Positions 26,379 through 35,699 of a DNA stretch of 64,000 nt are shown here, piece by piece; the first letter of the stretch is position 1, and each line of letters starts with the position of its first letter. The translations under genes were made by a program, and so were the position numbers. Source of the DNA: Kribbella flavida DSM 17836 (GTDB lineage: Bacteria > Actinomycetota > Actinomycetes > Propionibacteriales > Kribbellaceae). Under the pieces are notes generated by a model, which saw only the letters and a program-made list of their open reading frames with translations, had not been told where the DNA came from and did not search any database. The stretch spans positions 2,976,001 through 3,040,000 of the forward strand of contig NC_013729.1 of assembly GCF_000024345.1 (NCBI RefSeq), given 5' to 3'.

Positions 26379-26971
26379 GAGCTGTGTCCTGTTCTCTGAA
26401 CGGGGCCGTCGACGGCGGCCGTGGGGCGGAGTGCCGACGGGGCGGAGGGTTCACGGTGGATCCCGATGGCGGACCTGAGCCGTCGCCGGGCGCGGTGCAG
26501 CCGGACGCCGGCCGCGGTGGTGGAGCAGCCGAGCGCGACAGCGAGCTCCCGGCCGGTCAGGCCCTCCCAGGCATTGAGCAGCAGGACCTGCTGGTCCTTG
26601 ACACCGAGCTCGCCAAGCGCCGCGGTGACATCGGCCAAGGCGTGCGCCGACTCCACCTGTTCGGCGACGCCGGGTGCGGCGCCGTCGGTGGCGGACTCGG
26701 TGGCGAGCCGTTGCAGCGCCTGGAGCTCGCGCTGGTCGCTGCGGTACCGATGCCCGAGCCGGTTGGCCGCGACCCGGTACAGCCACGGCAGCTCGTACCG
26801 CGACGGGATCTCGTCGCGGCGCCGCCACGCGATCTCGAACACCTCCGAGACCACGTCCCGCGCCGCCTCCGCGTCCGCCGTCCGGCGGGTCGCGTAGGTC
26901 AGCACCGCCACGTAGTTGGCCCGGTACAGCTGCTCGAACTCCCGCTGCCCGCCTGGGGTTGTTTGCTCCAC
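26375..26971 (-). CDS. ECF-type RNA polymerase sigma factor
   Basis: 198 residues from GTG 26971. Region 2 is at about 10-80 (QREFEQLYRANYVAVLTYA, DVVSEVFEIAWRR, LPWLYRVAANRLGHRYR); region 4 near 125-180 (LGVKDQQVLLLNAWEGLTGRE, AGVRLHRARRRL). An ATG at 27031 overlaps the upstream kinase stop and would add 20 residues, so coupling from that start is also possible. It is coupled to the putative anti-sigma gene. Confidence 0.85.
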   Translation of the reverse strand: MEQTTPGGQREFEQLYRANYVAVLTYATRRTADAEAARDVVSEVFEIAWRRRDEIPSRYELPWLYRVAANRLGHRYRSDQRELQALQRLATESATDGAAPGVAEQVESAHALADVTAALGELGVKDQQVLLLNAWEGLTGRELAVALGCSTTAAGVRLHRARRRLRSAIGIHREPSAPSALRPTAAVDGPVQRTGHSS

Positions 26972-26980
26972 ACCCTCATG

Positions 26981-26995
26981 TCCCCGCAGCGGGGA
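26981..26995. promoter_or_regulatory. Palindrome TCCCCGCAGCGGGGA near the sigma factor start
   Basis: A 7+1+7 perfect palindrome lies just upstream of the GTG at 26971. It could be an operator, or a hairpin affecting the choice between the two starts. If translation begins at 27031, it lies within the coding sequence. Confidence 0.3.
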
Positions 26996-27027
26996 TTCGC
27001 TTACATCCCGGGCGCCAGCACCGTGGC

Positions 27028-27891
27028 TCATCGACGGCAGTACGGGCGGAAGCGGGCGAGGTCGCTGTCGAGTCGGGCCAGCCGGCCGAAGCCCCAGGTG
27101 TCGACGCCCGGGCGGTCGGTCTCGCCGAAGACCCGGGCCGCCATGTCCCGGAGGCCGCGGCTGAGCAGCGCGTACTCGAGGTGGTCGGGGTCGAGATCCC
27201 GGGCGCCGTACTCGGTGAGGAACGCTTCCAGCGCGGGCCCTTCGGCGGCGACCCAGACGTCGTGCTCGCGTGCTCCCAGCACAGCCTGGTCCCAGTCGAG
27301 GATCGCGGCCAGCTGGTCGTTGTCGTCGAGCAGGAGGTTGAGTCCGTGGAGATCGGTGTGGCAGATGACCTGGCGCACCTGCTGCGCGCCGGCCCGGGCG
27401 ACGACCTGATCGAGCCTGGAGATCGCCGCGGCCACCTCGTCGCGCCGATCCGAGATCCAGGGGTGGTCGAGGTGCTCGGCCAGCCGCCGGATCTGCGGCT
27501 CGTCGAGAGTGCCGTGGGGCAGGTGGATCGGAGTGAGGGCGTGGACCTGGCGAAGGGCTCGGGCGGTCTGGCGCCAGTCGTCGCTCGTGGCGGTGCGTCC
27601 TCGGACGTACGGAAAGACCGCGTAGTGCTTGCCCCGCTGGGTGGCGTGCAGCTTGCCCGAGATGGTCGGCAGTGGGGCCGGCACCGGCAGGCCGAGGTCT
27701 TGCAGGTCCTGGAGCACGCCGAGTCCGGTCGGCGGCGTCGGGTCGTGCCAGACCTTGACGAACCAGCGGTCGTCCACGACCCAGCAGGCGCTCCCGAAGC
27801 CGCCCGGGTGGGGCCGCAGGCTGTCGACCGTGAGGCCGAAGTCCGCCTGCAGGTCCGCGGTGCGGAGGAAGTCCGGTGGGGTTCGGGTCAT
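27028..27891 (-). CDS. Aminoglycoside phosphotransferase (APH)-fold kinase
   Basis: 287 residues. The catalytic loop VICHTDLHGLNLLLDD and the metal loop AAILDWDQAVLG (both near 185-210) are the APH/choline-kinase signature. An N-terminal lobe carries RWFVKVWHD (ATP Lys). APH-fold proteins phosphorylate antibiotics, choline or other small molecules; nothing here decides the substrate. Confidence 0.85.
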   Translation of the reverse strand: MTRTPPDFLRTADLQADFGLTVDSLRPHPGGFGSACWVVDDRWFVKVWHDPTPPTGLGVLQDLQDLGLPVPAPLPTISGKLHATQRGKHYAVFPYVRGRTATSDDWRQTARALRQVHALTPIHLPHGTLDEPQIRRLAEHLDHPWISDRRDEVAAAISRLDQVVARAGAQQVRQVICHTDLHGLNLLLDDNDQLAAILDWDQAVLGAREHDVWVAAEGPALEAFLTEYGARDLDPDHLEYALLSRGLRDMAARVFGETDRPGVDTWGFGRLARLDSDLARFRPYCRR

Positions 27892-28027
27892 CTACCGCAG
27901 CCTGGCAGAGGCACCGGAGGGTGGCCACCGCAATACCGCGAAGCGTCTCGCCGTGGAGCCGACGGCGAACGGTCGCGGGCCTGGGGGCTAGGCTGACGGC
28001 GTCGGGTCACAGCGTTCGGGGAGAGCC

Positions 28028-29005
28028 GTGCGAGAGATCGTCGTGTTCAGCGGAAGTGCTCATTCCAGCCTTGCCGAACAGATTTGCGCCGATCTCGGCG
28101 TGGACCTGTCGCCGGTCGAGATCCATCGGTTCAGCAACGACTGCCTGCAGGTGCAGCTGCAGGTGAACTGCCGCCAGCGCGACGTCTACATCGTGCAGCC
28201 GCTGGTGCCGCCGACCCAGGAGCACCTGATGGAGCTGCTGCTGATGATCGACGCGGCCCGGGGTGCGTCGGCGGCGCAGATCACCGCGGTGATGCCGCAC
28301 TACGCGTACGCGCGGTCCGACAAGAAGGACGCCTCGAGGATCTCGATCGGCGGCCGGCTGGTCGCCGACCTGCTGGTCGCGGCCGGCGCCGACCGGGTGC
28401 TGACGATGGCGCTGCACGCGCCGCAGGTGCACGGGTTCTTCTCGGTCCCGGTCGACCACCTGACCGCGATCGGCGTGCTGGCCGACCACTTCCGGGCGAC
28501 CGACCTGACGAACACCGTGGTGGTCAGCCCGGACCTCGGCAACGCCAAGACCGCGACCCAGTTCGCCCGGTTGCTCGGGCTGCCGGTGGCGGCGGGCAGC
28601 AAGCAGCGGCTGGCCGACGACCGGGTGGTGATCGACGCGATCGTCGGGGACGTGGCCGGCAAGAAGGCGATCGTGCTGGACGACGAGATCGCCACCGGCG
28701 GATCGATCATCGAGCTGCTGGACCGGCTGAAGGACCGCGGCTGCACGCAGGCCGCGGTCGCCTGCACGCACGGCCTGTTCGCCGGCAAGGCGGTCGAGCG
28801 GCTACGGTCCCACCCGTCGATCACCGAGGTGATCAGCACCGACACCGTGCCACGGCCGGACGGCTTCCCGGAGCTGCAGGTCAGCTCGGTCTCCGGCTTG
28901 TTCGCGGCGGCGATCCAGCGCATCCACGACGGCGAGTCGGTCAGCAGCCTGTTCGACGGCGTCGACCCGACCCACGCCCCGCCGCAGCCCAAGCTCCCGT
29001 TCTGA
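28028..29005 (+). CDS. Ribose-phosphate pyrophosphokinase
   Basis: 325 residues from GTG 28028, preceded by GGGGAGAG. The PRPP loop AIVLDDEIATGGSIIELL is near residue 220 and the ATP/ribose-phosphate region MPHYAYARSDKKDASRIS near 95-110. It makes PRPP from ribose 5-phosphate and ATP. The shape is that of the shorter second synthetases seen in actinobacteria. TAGGCT at 27990-27995 is a candidate -10. Confidence 0.9.
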   Translation: MREIVVFSGSAHSSLAEQICADLGVDLSPVEIHRFSNDCLQVQLQVNCRQRDVYIVQPLVPPTQEHLMELLLMIDAARGASAAQITAVMPHYAYARSDKKDASRISIGGRLVADLLVAAGADRVLTMALHAPQVHGFFSVPVDHLTAIGVLADHFRATDLTNTVVVSPDLGNAKTATQFARLLGLPVAAGSKQRLADDRVVIDAIVGDVAGKKAIVLDDEIATGGSIIELLDRLKDRGCTQAAVACTHGLFAGKAVERLRSHPSITEVISTDTVPRPDGFPELQVSSVSGLFAAAIQRIHDGESVSSLFDGVDPTHAPPQPKLPF

Positions 29006-29043
29006 CCACTCGATCGTCGTGCCCGGCGCCCGGAACTCCCGGT

Positions 29044-29078
29044 CGGCTGAGCGCGCCGAGGGGTGACGCGCTCAGCCG
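29044..29078. terminator. Hairpin terminator between convergent genes
   Basis: CGGCTGAGCGCG (29044-29055) pairs perfectly with CGCGCTCAGCCG (29067-29078) across an 11-nt loop. It lies between the PRPP synthetase (+) and the GH97 gene (-), so it probably serves both. Confidence 0.8.
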
Positions 29079-29086
29079 GGGTGGGA

Positions 29087-31708
29087 TCAGGGTGCGCAGG
29101 TCAGCGACGCGGTGCCCCAGTCGGCGTGGTCGCTGTTCTTGCCGTTGCCGCCGTCGGTGGTGGCCAGCGTGAGGCGTTTGACGCCGGTGACGTCGACGTC
29201 GAGAAGGTGCGCGGTCTCGCCCGCACGGATCACCGGCGTACCGGCGAGCTGACGCCCGTCGCCGAGCACGACGAAGGTGACGGAGCCTTCACCGGTCGTC
29301 GTGCCGTCGTCCACTCCCACTTCCGCGAAGAAGCGGCTGCAGGCGCCACCCAGCCAGGTCGTCAACGAGCTCGGCGCGTGCGAACCGACACCCTTGCCGA
29401 ACGTCTTGCCGGCGATGGACAACGTGGCCGGCTCGTTGTCGCCGCCGTGGCTGCGGTCGCGCTGCTGGGGACGCCCGTAGCCGTTCGTCTCGTCCGTCCA
29501 CGGCTGGTCGCTCACGTACGTCGAACCCTTCGGCGGCAGCGGCTCCGCGAACACCCGGGCCGCGTCGGCCGAGTGGATCCGCCGCCCGTCCGGAGCGGTG
29601 TAGGTGCCGGCGACAACCAGTTCCACGTCACCGCGGACGCCGGCGGGGTTCAGCTTGACCGTCCAGCGGCCGCTGACGCTCTCTCCTTCGCGCAGCAGGC
29701 TCTTGCGGACCGGCTTGCCCGCGACGACCGACCAGCCGGCCGGCAGCTCCGGAGCCAGCGCGAGGTCGCGCACCGAACCACCCGTCCGGGCGACGAACAC
29801 GCCCTGCAGCTCGACCGTTCCGCCTGTCGCGACCTCGTCGGCCGACACGTCCACCAGGACCGAGGTGCGCGGCGGTTCGCGATGCGGTTTGTCGCAGGTC
29901 GTCAGGCCGGGGGAGTAGGGGCAGGCCTGCAGCACGAACCCGCCGCGGTCCGCGACGAGGAGGTCGAGCCGGTCCGCCGCGCGGCGGACGGCGCTGGACC
30001 GAGAGAGCGCTCCCTGGTTCTCCGTGACGATCTCGACCAGCCAGCGGCCGGTCCCGCCGAGAAAGGTCAGCGGCACCGTCACCGTGCCACCCGTGCCGGA
30101 CCGGATGCCGCCGGCGAACCACCGCGCCCCGTCGCGCCGGGCGATCACCGTTTCGACGCCCGGCGTACCGGACAGCAGCCGGGTCTCGTCCCAGGCGGTC
30201 GGGAGTTGCCGGAGGAAGCGCTCTCCCTCGGGCTGGGACGCCAGCTCCTCGGGGGTGCTGACGATGTGCGTCCAGCCGGACTCGTAGACCACCGGCAGCG
30301 CCAGCTCGTGCGCGTTGGTGGTCTGCGGCTTCGGGTTCGACGCGGTGGCGAACCGGGTCGGGGTGTAGTCCATCGAGCCGATCACGTTCCGGGTGAACGG
30401 CAGGATCGTGTTCCGGGTCGCGTTCAGCCCGTTCTCCTCACCGCGCACGCCCTCCATCGTCATCAGGTGCGGCCAGGTCCGGGCCAGTCCGTGCGGCACG
30501 GTCGAGCCGTGGAAGTTGATCATCAGCCGGTGCTTGGCGGTGTCGGCCAGGATCGCGTCGTACCACTGGTACCGGGCCTGGCTGTCGGACTCCATGAAGT
30601 CCACCTTCACACCTTTGACGCCCCAGGCAACGAGTTTCGGCAGCCACTCGTCCCGCTGGGCCTGGGTCTGCAAGTTCGTCCAGTGGAACCAGATCAGCAC
30701 CTCGACACCGCGCGCCCGCGCGTACCGGGTGAGCTCCGGCAGCCAGACCGGGCTCCACCCTTCGTCGACGAGCACGTAGGACAGGTTGTTCCTGGCCGCG
30801 GCGTCGACGTAGTCCTTCTGCCGCTCGAAGTCCCGCGGGCTGGAGTTCTCGGCCAGCCACGACCACGACGACAGCCCCGGCTGCACCCAGCTGGTGCCGG
30901 TGAACCGGGCCGGCTCGGCGAGATCGTCCACCAGCGTCGATCCCGTCACCGTCGCGAGGTCGCCGACGATCATCGTGCGCCAGGAGGTGACGCCGGTCGA
31001 GGCGACCGCGGCGTCGGCCAGCCGGACGTCGTACCGGCCGGAGCCCTGCGTGTGGGTGAGGCGGCCACCGGAGTAGCGCCCGTCCAGCCCGGACTCGGCG
31101 AGCAACGTGTACGTGCTGCCGCGCCGGAACAGTGCGGGATGCCCGAACTCGCCGGTCGGCGCGGTCGCGGCCGTCGCCTCGGCGTGCTCGTTCTCGTGCT
31201 GCGGGTTGTACGGCTGCAGCCAGCTGGTCGCGTCGGGCGCGAGCTCGAAGCCACCGGTCTCCCGCTGGACCGTCGCAGCGCCCGGCAGCTCGTACCGGAA
31301 CGCGACACCGTCGTCGGAGACGCGCACGACGAGCGCGAGCTGCGCCCCCGACGGGTTGCTGAACGTCAGCCGGCTCTCCTCCTGCAGCACCGTCCGCTCC
31401 CGCTGCTTCCCGGTCGTCATCCGGTACGCCGTCCGCAGCGTCCGGTGGTTCTGCGAGCGCAGCGTCAGGTCCTTCGACAGGTCGGTGGTCGAGGTGACGA
31501 GACCGAGGTCGGCGACGCTCAGCGCCTCGGTACCACCGGAGGAGACCCGGAGCCGGAGCCGGCCGTCGGCGGACTCCACCGAGGCTCCGACATCTCCGAC
31601 GCCAGGAAGCGTCCAGCTCGTTGCCGCCGGAGCAGTCCCGGCGGCAACGGCTGGAGCGGTGGGGGCGAGCAGAACAAGGGGCAGAACCCAAGAGAGCGGT
31701 TTCAGCAT
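29087..31708 (-). CDS. Secreted GH97 glycoside hydrolase with NEW3-like and NPCBM domains
   Basis: About 873 residues from ATG 31708, chosen because GAGG lies 6 nt upstream and a signal peptide then follows at once (MLKPLSWVLPLVLLAPTAP, ending VAA). Order: GH97 N-domain (about 30-275), catalytic TIM barrel (280-560; LVDEGWSPVW, VKGVKVDFMESDSQ, MTMEGVRGEEN), GH97 C-domain, NEW3-type beta domain (650-730), and C-terminal NPCBM sugar-binding domain (760-873). The Asp in KVDF fits the retaining alpha-galactosidase branch of GH97. A LacI-type operator lies upstream. Confidence 0.9.
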   Translation of the reverse strand: MLKPLSWVLPLVLLAPTAPAVAAGTAPAATSWTLPGVGDVGASVESADGRLRLRVSSGGTEALSVADLGLVTSTTDLSKDLTLRSQNHRTLRTAYRMTTGKQRERTVLQEESRLTFSNPSGAQLALVVRVSDDGVAFRYELPGAATVQRETGGFELAPDATSWLQPYNPQHENEHAEATAATAPTGEFGHPALFRRGSTYTLLAESGLDGRYSGGRLTHTQGSGRYDVRLADAAVASTGVTSWRTMIVGDLATVTGSTLVDDLAEPARFTGTSWVQPGLSSWSWLAENSSPRDFERQKDYVDAAARNNLSYVLVDEGWSPVWLPELTRYARARGVEVLIWFHWTNLQTQAQRDEWLPKLVAWGVKGVKVDFMESDSQARYQWYDAILADTAKHRLMINFHGSTVPHGLARTWPHLMTMEGVRGEENGLNATRNTILPFTRNVIGSMDYTPTRFATASNPKPQTTNAHELALPVVYESGWTHIVSTPEELASQPEGERFLRQLPTAWDETRLLSGTPGVETVIARRDGARWFAGGIRSGTGGTVTVPLTFLGGTGRWLVEIVTENQGALSRSSAVRRAADRLDLLVADRGGFVLQACPYSPGLTTCDKPHREPPRTSVLVDVSADEVATGGTVELQGVFVARTGGSVRDLALAPELPAGWSVVAGKPVRKSLLREGESVSGRWTVKLNPAGVRGDVELVVAGTYTAPDGRRIHSADAARVFAEPLPPKGSTYVSDQPWTDETNGYGRPQQRDRSHGGDNEPATLSIAGKTFGKGVGSHAPSSLTTWLGGACSRFFAEVGVDDGTTTGEGSVTFVVLGDGRQLAGTPVIRAGETAHLLDVDVTGVKRLTLATTDGGNGKNSDHADWGTASLTCAP

Positions 31709-31803
31709 CAGCATCCTCACGATCGGTGAACGGGCGGGTACACCAAGTCGCGCTCACCGTAGGAGGAAATGTTGATCAGTGCAATAACTCGCGCGGAAAT
31801 GTG

Positions 31804-31813
31804 GAAACGTTTC
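31804..31813. promoter_or_regulatory. LacI-type operator core GAAACGTTTC
   Basis: A perfect 10-bp palindrome with central CG, in the context TGGAAACGTTTCAG, lies about 96 nt upstream of the GH97 start and overlaps the stop region of the amidohydrolase gene. Palindromes with central CG of this form are the hallmark of LacI-family sites for sugar-utilisation genes. No lacI-type gene is in this window. Confidence 0.6.
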
Positions 31814-34800
31814 AGCCCTCGCAGCAGACCCGGTGCAGCCACTCCGGTTCGTGCCACCAGTGCTCGTCGTCGTGCGCGTGCGTCTGGTCCCGGCGCAGCG
31901 GTGCCGGTCCGGCGGCCGTCCGGGAGGTCGTCGCGAACGGCGCCAGCAACGCGTCGACCGTGTGCAGCCGCCCGGCCACCATCACCTGCCGGACAGCGGC
32001 CGCGTGCCGAATGTCCGCGAGCGGATCGCCGTCGACGAACGCCAGATCCGCCTGCGCCCCGGCCTGCACGACTCCCAGCTTGTCCTCCAGGTTCAGCCAG
32101 CGCGCCGGGTTCCTGGTCGCCGTGGTCAGTGCCTCGTACGGCGTGAAGCCACCTGCGACCATCGACCGCAGGTTCGCGTGCAGCGAGATCGCCACGTTGT
32201 CCAGCGGCGCGTCGGTGCCGGCGATGACCAGACCGCCGCCGCGATGGATGCGCAGCACCATGTCGACGTTACCCCGCAGCAGCTCCCGGGTGGTGACCCC
32301 GGCCGGCCCGGACGCAGTCGCCACCTCGGCCTGCAACGCGGCGTACTCCCACGCCGGGAACAGCGTCGTGGTCCGGCGGTCGGTAAGCAGGGACGGGTCG
32401 TCGACGTGCGCGATCGTCGAGTTGAACAGCGTCGGCGTCACCGACAGGCCCGCGCGGGTGAACAGGGTGATCACGTCCGCGTAGGCGCGGCCGAGGCGGC
32501 TGACCGTGTGCGAGTAGCCGAGCCGATTGGTGGCGCCGGTGTGCTCCATGCCGTCCATGCCGAGGTGCTCGGCGGGGTAGAGGTAGTGCGAGGAGAGCTG
32601 CAGGCCGAGCCGGTGCACGGCGGCGATCGTGCGGCGCTGGTACTCGACCGGCAGCCGCACGTAGGTCTTGACCAGGTCGTAGGCCAGGCCCTCGACCCGG
32701 TCGATCTCCAGCCCGAGCTGCCGCAGCGAGAGGGTCGGCCGCATGAAGTTGTAGTAGACCCGCGAACCGTCGATCGCCTCACCGGTGGCGAAGTACCGCG
32801 GACCGGTCAGCGAGCCGTGAGAGAGCGCTTCCCGAGTCTCCAGCATCTGGTACGCCGGATCGCCCGGAGAGCGCGTACTCGTGATCCCGTAGGCCAGCCA
32901 CAGGTAGCCCTGCCGCGCACCCCAGGCTCGGCCGCGCAGGTGCCAGTGGTTGTGCGCGTCGATCAGGCCGGGCATCACGGTGAGGGCGGCGGCGTCGATG
33001 TCGGCGCGGCCCCGGTGCGGCCGGACCGCGGCGATCTTGCCGTCGTCGAGCACGATGTCGACGTTCTTGCGCAGCGTTGTGGAGCGGCCGTCCCACAGGG
33101 CCCCGGCATGGATCGTCACGTGCTGGTTCACCGTGGCGCGCTGCCAGTCCAGGTCGAGCCGCACGGTCCGTGGCCGGGAGCCGTGCAGGTCGGTCCGCCG
33201 CAGCCGTCCGTTGTTCAGGTAGAGCAGCGTGTGCTCGTCCTGCCAGACCGGCGAGTCCGTCACCTCACTGGTCACCGCCCGCGGCCGCCCGGTGAAGCGC
33301 CCGCGCTGATCCACCGGTACGACGTACAGCAGGCTTTCGACGACGAATGCGAGCCACCGGCCGTCGGGGGAGAAGACCGGACCGTCGTCGCCCCGGGTCG
33401 CCAGCGACCGGAACGGCATCGGCTCCACGTACTCGAACGACGTGCTCGCGACGTCGACGTACAGCAACTGGCTGGTGCCCTCCCGGAATCGCTTCGTGAA
33501 CGGCTTCACCGCCGCGAGCACGATCGTCCGGCCGTCCGGCGACCAGCTCACCCGGCCCGGCTGGAACAACGTCGGCGTCAGCTGACGGACCTGGCCGGAG
33601 CCGAGGTCGAGCATCCAGGCGATCCCGTCCTGGTCCTGGTACGCCACCTGCCGGCCGTCCGGTGAGAACCTGGGGGCGGTCTGTGCCCCCGGCAACGACG
33701 ACACCTTGGTGTCGGTGCCGTTGGCAAGGTCGTGCAGCCACAGATCAGCCGTCCCGTCGCGGTCGCTCGCGTACAGCAGGCTGCGGCCGTCGGGGGAGAA
33801 GTCCGGATCGGAGTTGAAGTAGCCGTCGGCAACGATTTTGCGCGGCCGGGCACGGCCGTCGGTCGGCGCGAGCCACAGCGCGTTGAGGGCGCGGAAGCTC
33901 AGCCACCGCCCGTCGGGCGAGACAGTCGGGCTCGCGATGCCCTTGACCGGCCGCGAGCGGCTCGACTCGACGTCGGGCACCTTCGGCCGCGGCCGCCGCG
34001 ACGTCACCGGCACGACCGCGGTGAACGGCACCGGCTCGGACCCACCGCCGACCCGGTGCTTCATCACCCGTCCGTCAGCGGTGTAGAACAGCTCGGTCGC
34101 CGACGCCCACGACGGCGGCACCGCGAAGACGTCCTGCCCGCTGGTCACCTTCGCGTCACCGATCACCAGGTCGCACGCCGGTCCGCTCAGCCGGACGTGA
34201 GCCAGCTGCCCGGACGGCGAGTACGCCGGCCCGAACACCGTGATCCCGGTCTGCGCCGCCACGACAGTACGCCGTACGCCGGTCGCCAGGTCCAGCTCGA
34301 CGATCGCCGCGGTGTCCACGGTGAACGCGATCCTGCGGCCGTCGGGGGAGACCACCGGCTCGGCCTCCTCGGCCGGGTCTTCGGTGAGAGCGACGATCGC
34401 GCCGGTGCTCAGGTCGAGCCGGTGAATGCCGTAGCTGCCGTTGCCGCCGCGGTCGGACGAGAAGACGATCGACCGGCCGTCCGGCGTGAAGTGCGGCTCG
34501 CGGTGGTCGTGGCGGCCGGTCGTCAACTGCCGCAGGCTGCGGCCGTCGGGCTGAATGGTCCAGAGGTGGAAGTTGCCGTCGCGGTAGGACTGGAAGACCA
34601 GTCGCCGCCCGTCGGGTGACCAGCGCGGCCGGGTGGCGTCCTGCAGGTCGTCGGTCAGCCGCTGCGCGGACCCACCGGTCGCCGGCGTCACCCAGATCGC
34701 GGTCACCAGGTCGAACGCCAGCCGGCGCCCTTCCGGGGAGACCGCGACCATGAAGTTCGTTCCTTCGGTCAACGTCGCGCGCTGACCGGTGCCAGGGGGT

Positions 34801-34943
34801 GGGCCGGTGGTGGTGTCCGCCGAGGCGGTGGTCGCCGTCGCGAGTGGCACGGATCCGGCCGCGGCCAGCCCGCCGGTCAGTTGCAGTGCTTTGCGCCGGG
34901 AGATGCTCCACGCGTCGGGGAGCTCGAGGTCGTCGTGGTTCAC
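31812..34943 (-). CDS. Exported amidohydrolase with TolB-like beta-propeller
   Basis: 1043 residues from GTG 34943; a longer start at 34994 is possible. The N-terminus has a Tat signal (SISRRKALQLTGGLAAAG). Residues about 75-620 contain many PD40/TolB propeller repeats (FTPDGRSIVFSSDRGG, FSPDGRSLLYASDRDG, WSPDGRTIVL). The C-terminal part is a metal-dependent amidohydrolase (VMPGLIDAHNHWHLRG with HxH, SSHYLYPAEH, VIAGTDAPLD, DLAFVDGDPL). The substrate is unknown. It is transcribed toward GH97. Confidence 0.87.
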   Translation of the reverse strand: MNHDDLELPDAWSISRRKALQLTGGLAAAGSVPLATATTASADTTTGPPPGTGQRATLTEGTNFMVAVSPEGRRLAFDLVTAIWVTPATGGSAQRLTDDLQDATRPRWSPDGRRLVFQSYRDGNFHLWTIQPDGRSLRQLTTGRHDHREPHFTPDGRSIVFSSDRGGNGSYGIHRLDLSTGAIVALTEDPAEEAEPVVSPDGRRIAFTVDTAAIVELDLATGVRRTVVAAQTGITVFGPAYSPSGQLAHVRLSGPACDLVIGDAKVTSGQDVFAVPPSWASATELFYTADGRVMKHRVGGGSEPVPFTAVVPVTSRRPRPKVPDVESSRSRPVKGIASPTVSPDGRWLSFRALNALWLAPTDGRARPRKIVADGYFNSDPDFSPDGRSLLYASDRDGTADLWLHDLANGTDTKVSSLPGAQTAPRFSPDGRQVAYQDQDGIAWMLDLGSGQVRQLTPTLFQPGRVSWSPDGRTIVLAAVKPFTKRFREGTSQLLYVDVASTSFEYVEPMPFRSLATRGDDGPVFSPDGRWLAFVVESLLYVVPVDQRGRFTGRPRAVTSEVTDSPVWQDEHTLLYLNNGRLRRTDLHGSRPRTVRLDLDWQRATVNQHVTIHAGALWDGRSTTLRKNVDIVLDDGKIAAVRPHRGRADIDAAALTVMPGLIDAHNHWHLRGRAWGARQGYLWLAYGITSTRSPGDPAYQMLETREALSHGSLTGPRYFATGEAIDGSRVYYNFMRPTLSLRQLGLEIDRVEGLAYDLVKTYVRLPVEYQRRTIAAVHRLGLQLSSHYLYPAEHLGMDGMEHTGATNRLGYSHTVSRLGRAYADVITLFTRAGLSVTPTLFNSTIAHVDDPSLLTDRRTTTLFPAWEYAALQAEVATASGPAGVTTRELLRGNVDMVLRIHRGGGLVIAGTDAPLDNVAISLHANLRSMVAGGFTPYEALTTATRNPARWLNLEDKLGVVQAGAQADLAFVDGDPLADIRHAAAVRQVMVAGRLHTVDALLAPFATTSRTAAGPAPLRRDQTHAHDDEHWWHEPEWLHRVCCEG

Positions 34944-35081
34944 AGCAGGTCCAATCCCTCGGGGCGGTGGGGACGGGATCGAATCTGCCAGCACTGTCCA
35001 GACCCGTTGAGCCTGTACGCCGGGTCACGCGGCGAACGGGTGGTTCGCTGCGACGAACGGCCGCGCTCTATCGTCTGCGGC

Positions 35082-35609
35082 ATGACTTCTCTGTCGCCCC
35101 GGGTCCGTGCGGCGCTGGCCGCTCTCGCCTGCGTGGTGGTCGCGCTGGCCGCCGCGCTCGCGGTGGACAGCAGGCTGGACCGGCACTGGGTGATGCGCGG
35201 GATCACGCTGCTGCTCGCGTTCGGTTGCGCGAGCGTGCTGGCGTTCGAGAACGGCCGGCGATTGCGGCAGATCGTCGCCGGGGTGGGGCTGCTGATGTTC
35301 GGCCTGGTCTTCCCGGTCACCTCGACCACCTGGTCGAAGCCGCCGGAGATCGACTTCGCGCTGGCCGTCGCCGACGACGCCGAGGCGGCCGCCGTCCGCA
35401 AGGCCCTCAGTACGGTCCCCGTCGACCTGGTGAAGGCGGCGGCCGAGGCCCGCGGCGGCGCGATCGGCACGCCGGTGACCGAGAAGAACCCGCAGGTCCG
35501 CGGCGCCTCGGAGTACCCGGTGATCGTGCGGGCCAGCAAGGATCAGGGCCGGCCGTGGGCCTGCCTGACCTTCGAGCACGGCTTCACCGCCAAGGTCCGC
35601 GCCTGCTGA
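35082..35609 (+). CDS. Membrane protein of unknown function
   Basis: 175 residues from ATG 35082. Three hydrophobic segments are visible (ALAALACVVVALAAALAV, GITLLLAFGCASVLAF, IVAGVGLLMFGLVFPV), then an exposed C-terminal domain of about 100 residues (PEIDFALAVADDAEAAAV, PWACLTFEHGFTAKV). The domain resembles small exported alpha/beta domains, but I recognise no family. It is divergent from the amidohydrolase and convergent with the putative anti-sigma gene. Confidence 0.65.
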   Translation: MTSLSPRVRAALAALACVVVALAAALAVDSRLDRHWVMRGITLLLAFGCASVLAFENGRRLRQIVAGVGLLMFGLVFPVTSTTWSKPPEIDFALAVADDAEAAAVRKALSTVPVDLVKAAAEARGGAIGTPVTEKNPQVRGASEYPVIVRASKDQGRPWACLTFEHGFTAKVRAC

Positions 35610-35658
35610 TCAGCCGACCGGGTCCACCGGGGGAATCAGGCTGCCTGCTGTACCGGCA

Positions 35659-35692
35659 AGCCCGCCTCCACCGAGCGGGGGGAGGCGGGGCT
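35659..35692. terminator. Hairpin terminator between convergent genes
   Basis: AGCCCGCCTCC (35659-35669) pairs with GGAGGCGGGGCT (35681-35692) with a single bulge. It sits between genes ending at 35609 (+) and 35700 (-). Confidence 0.7.
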
Positions 35693-35699
35693 GGGGCCG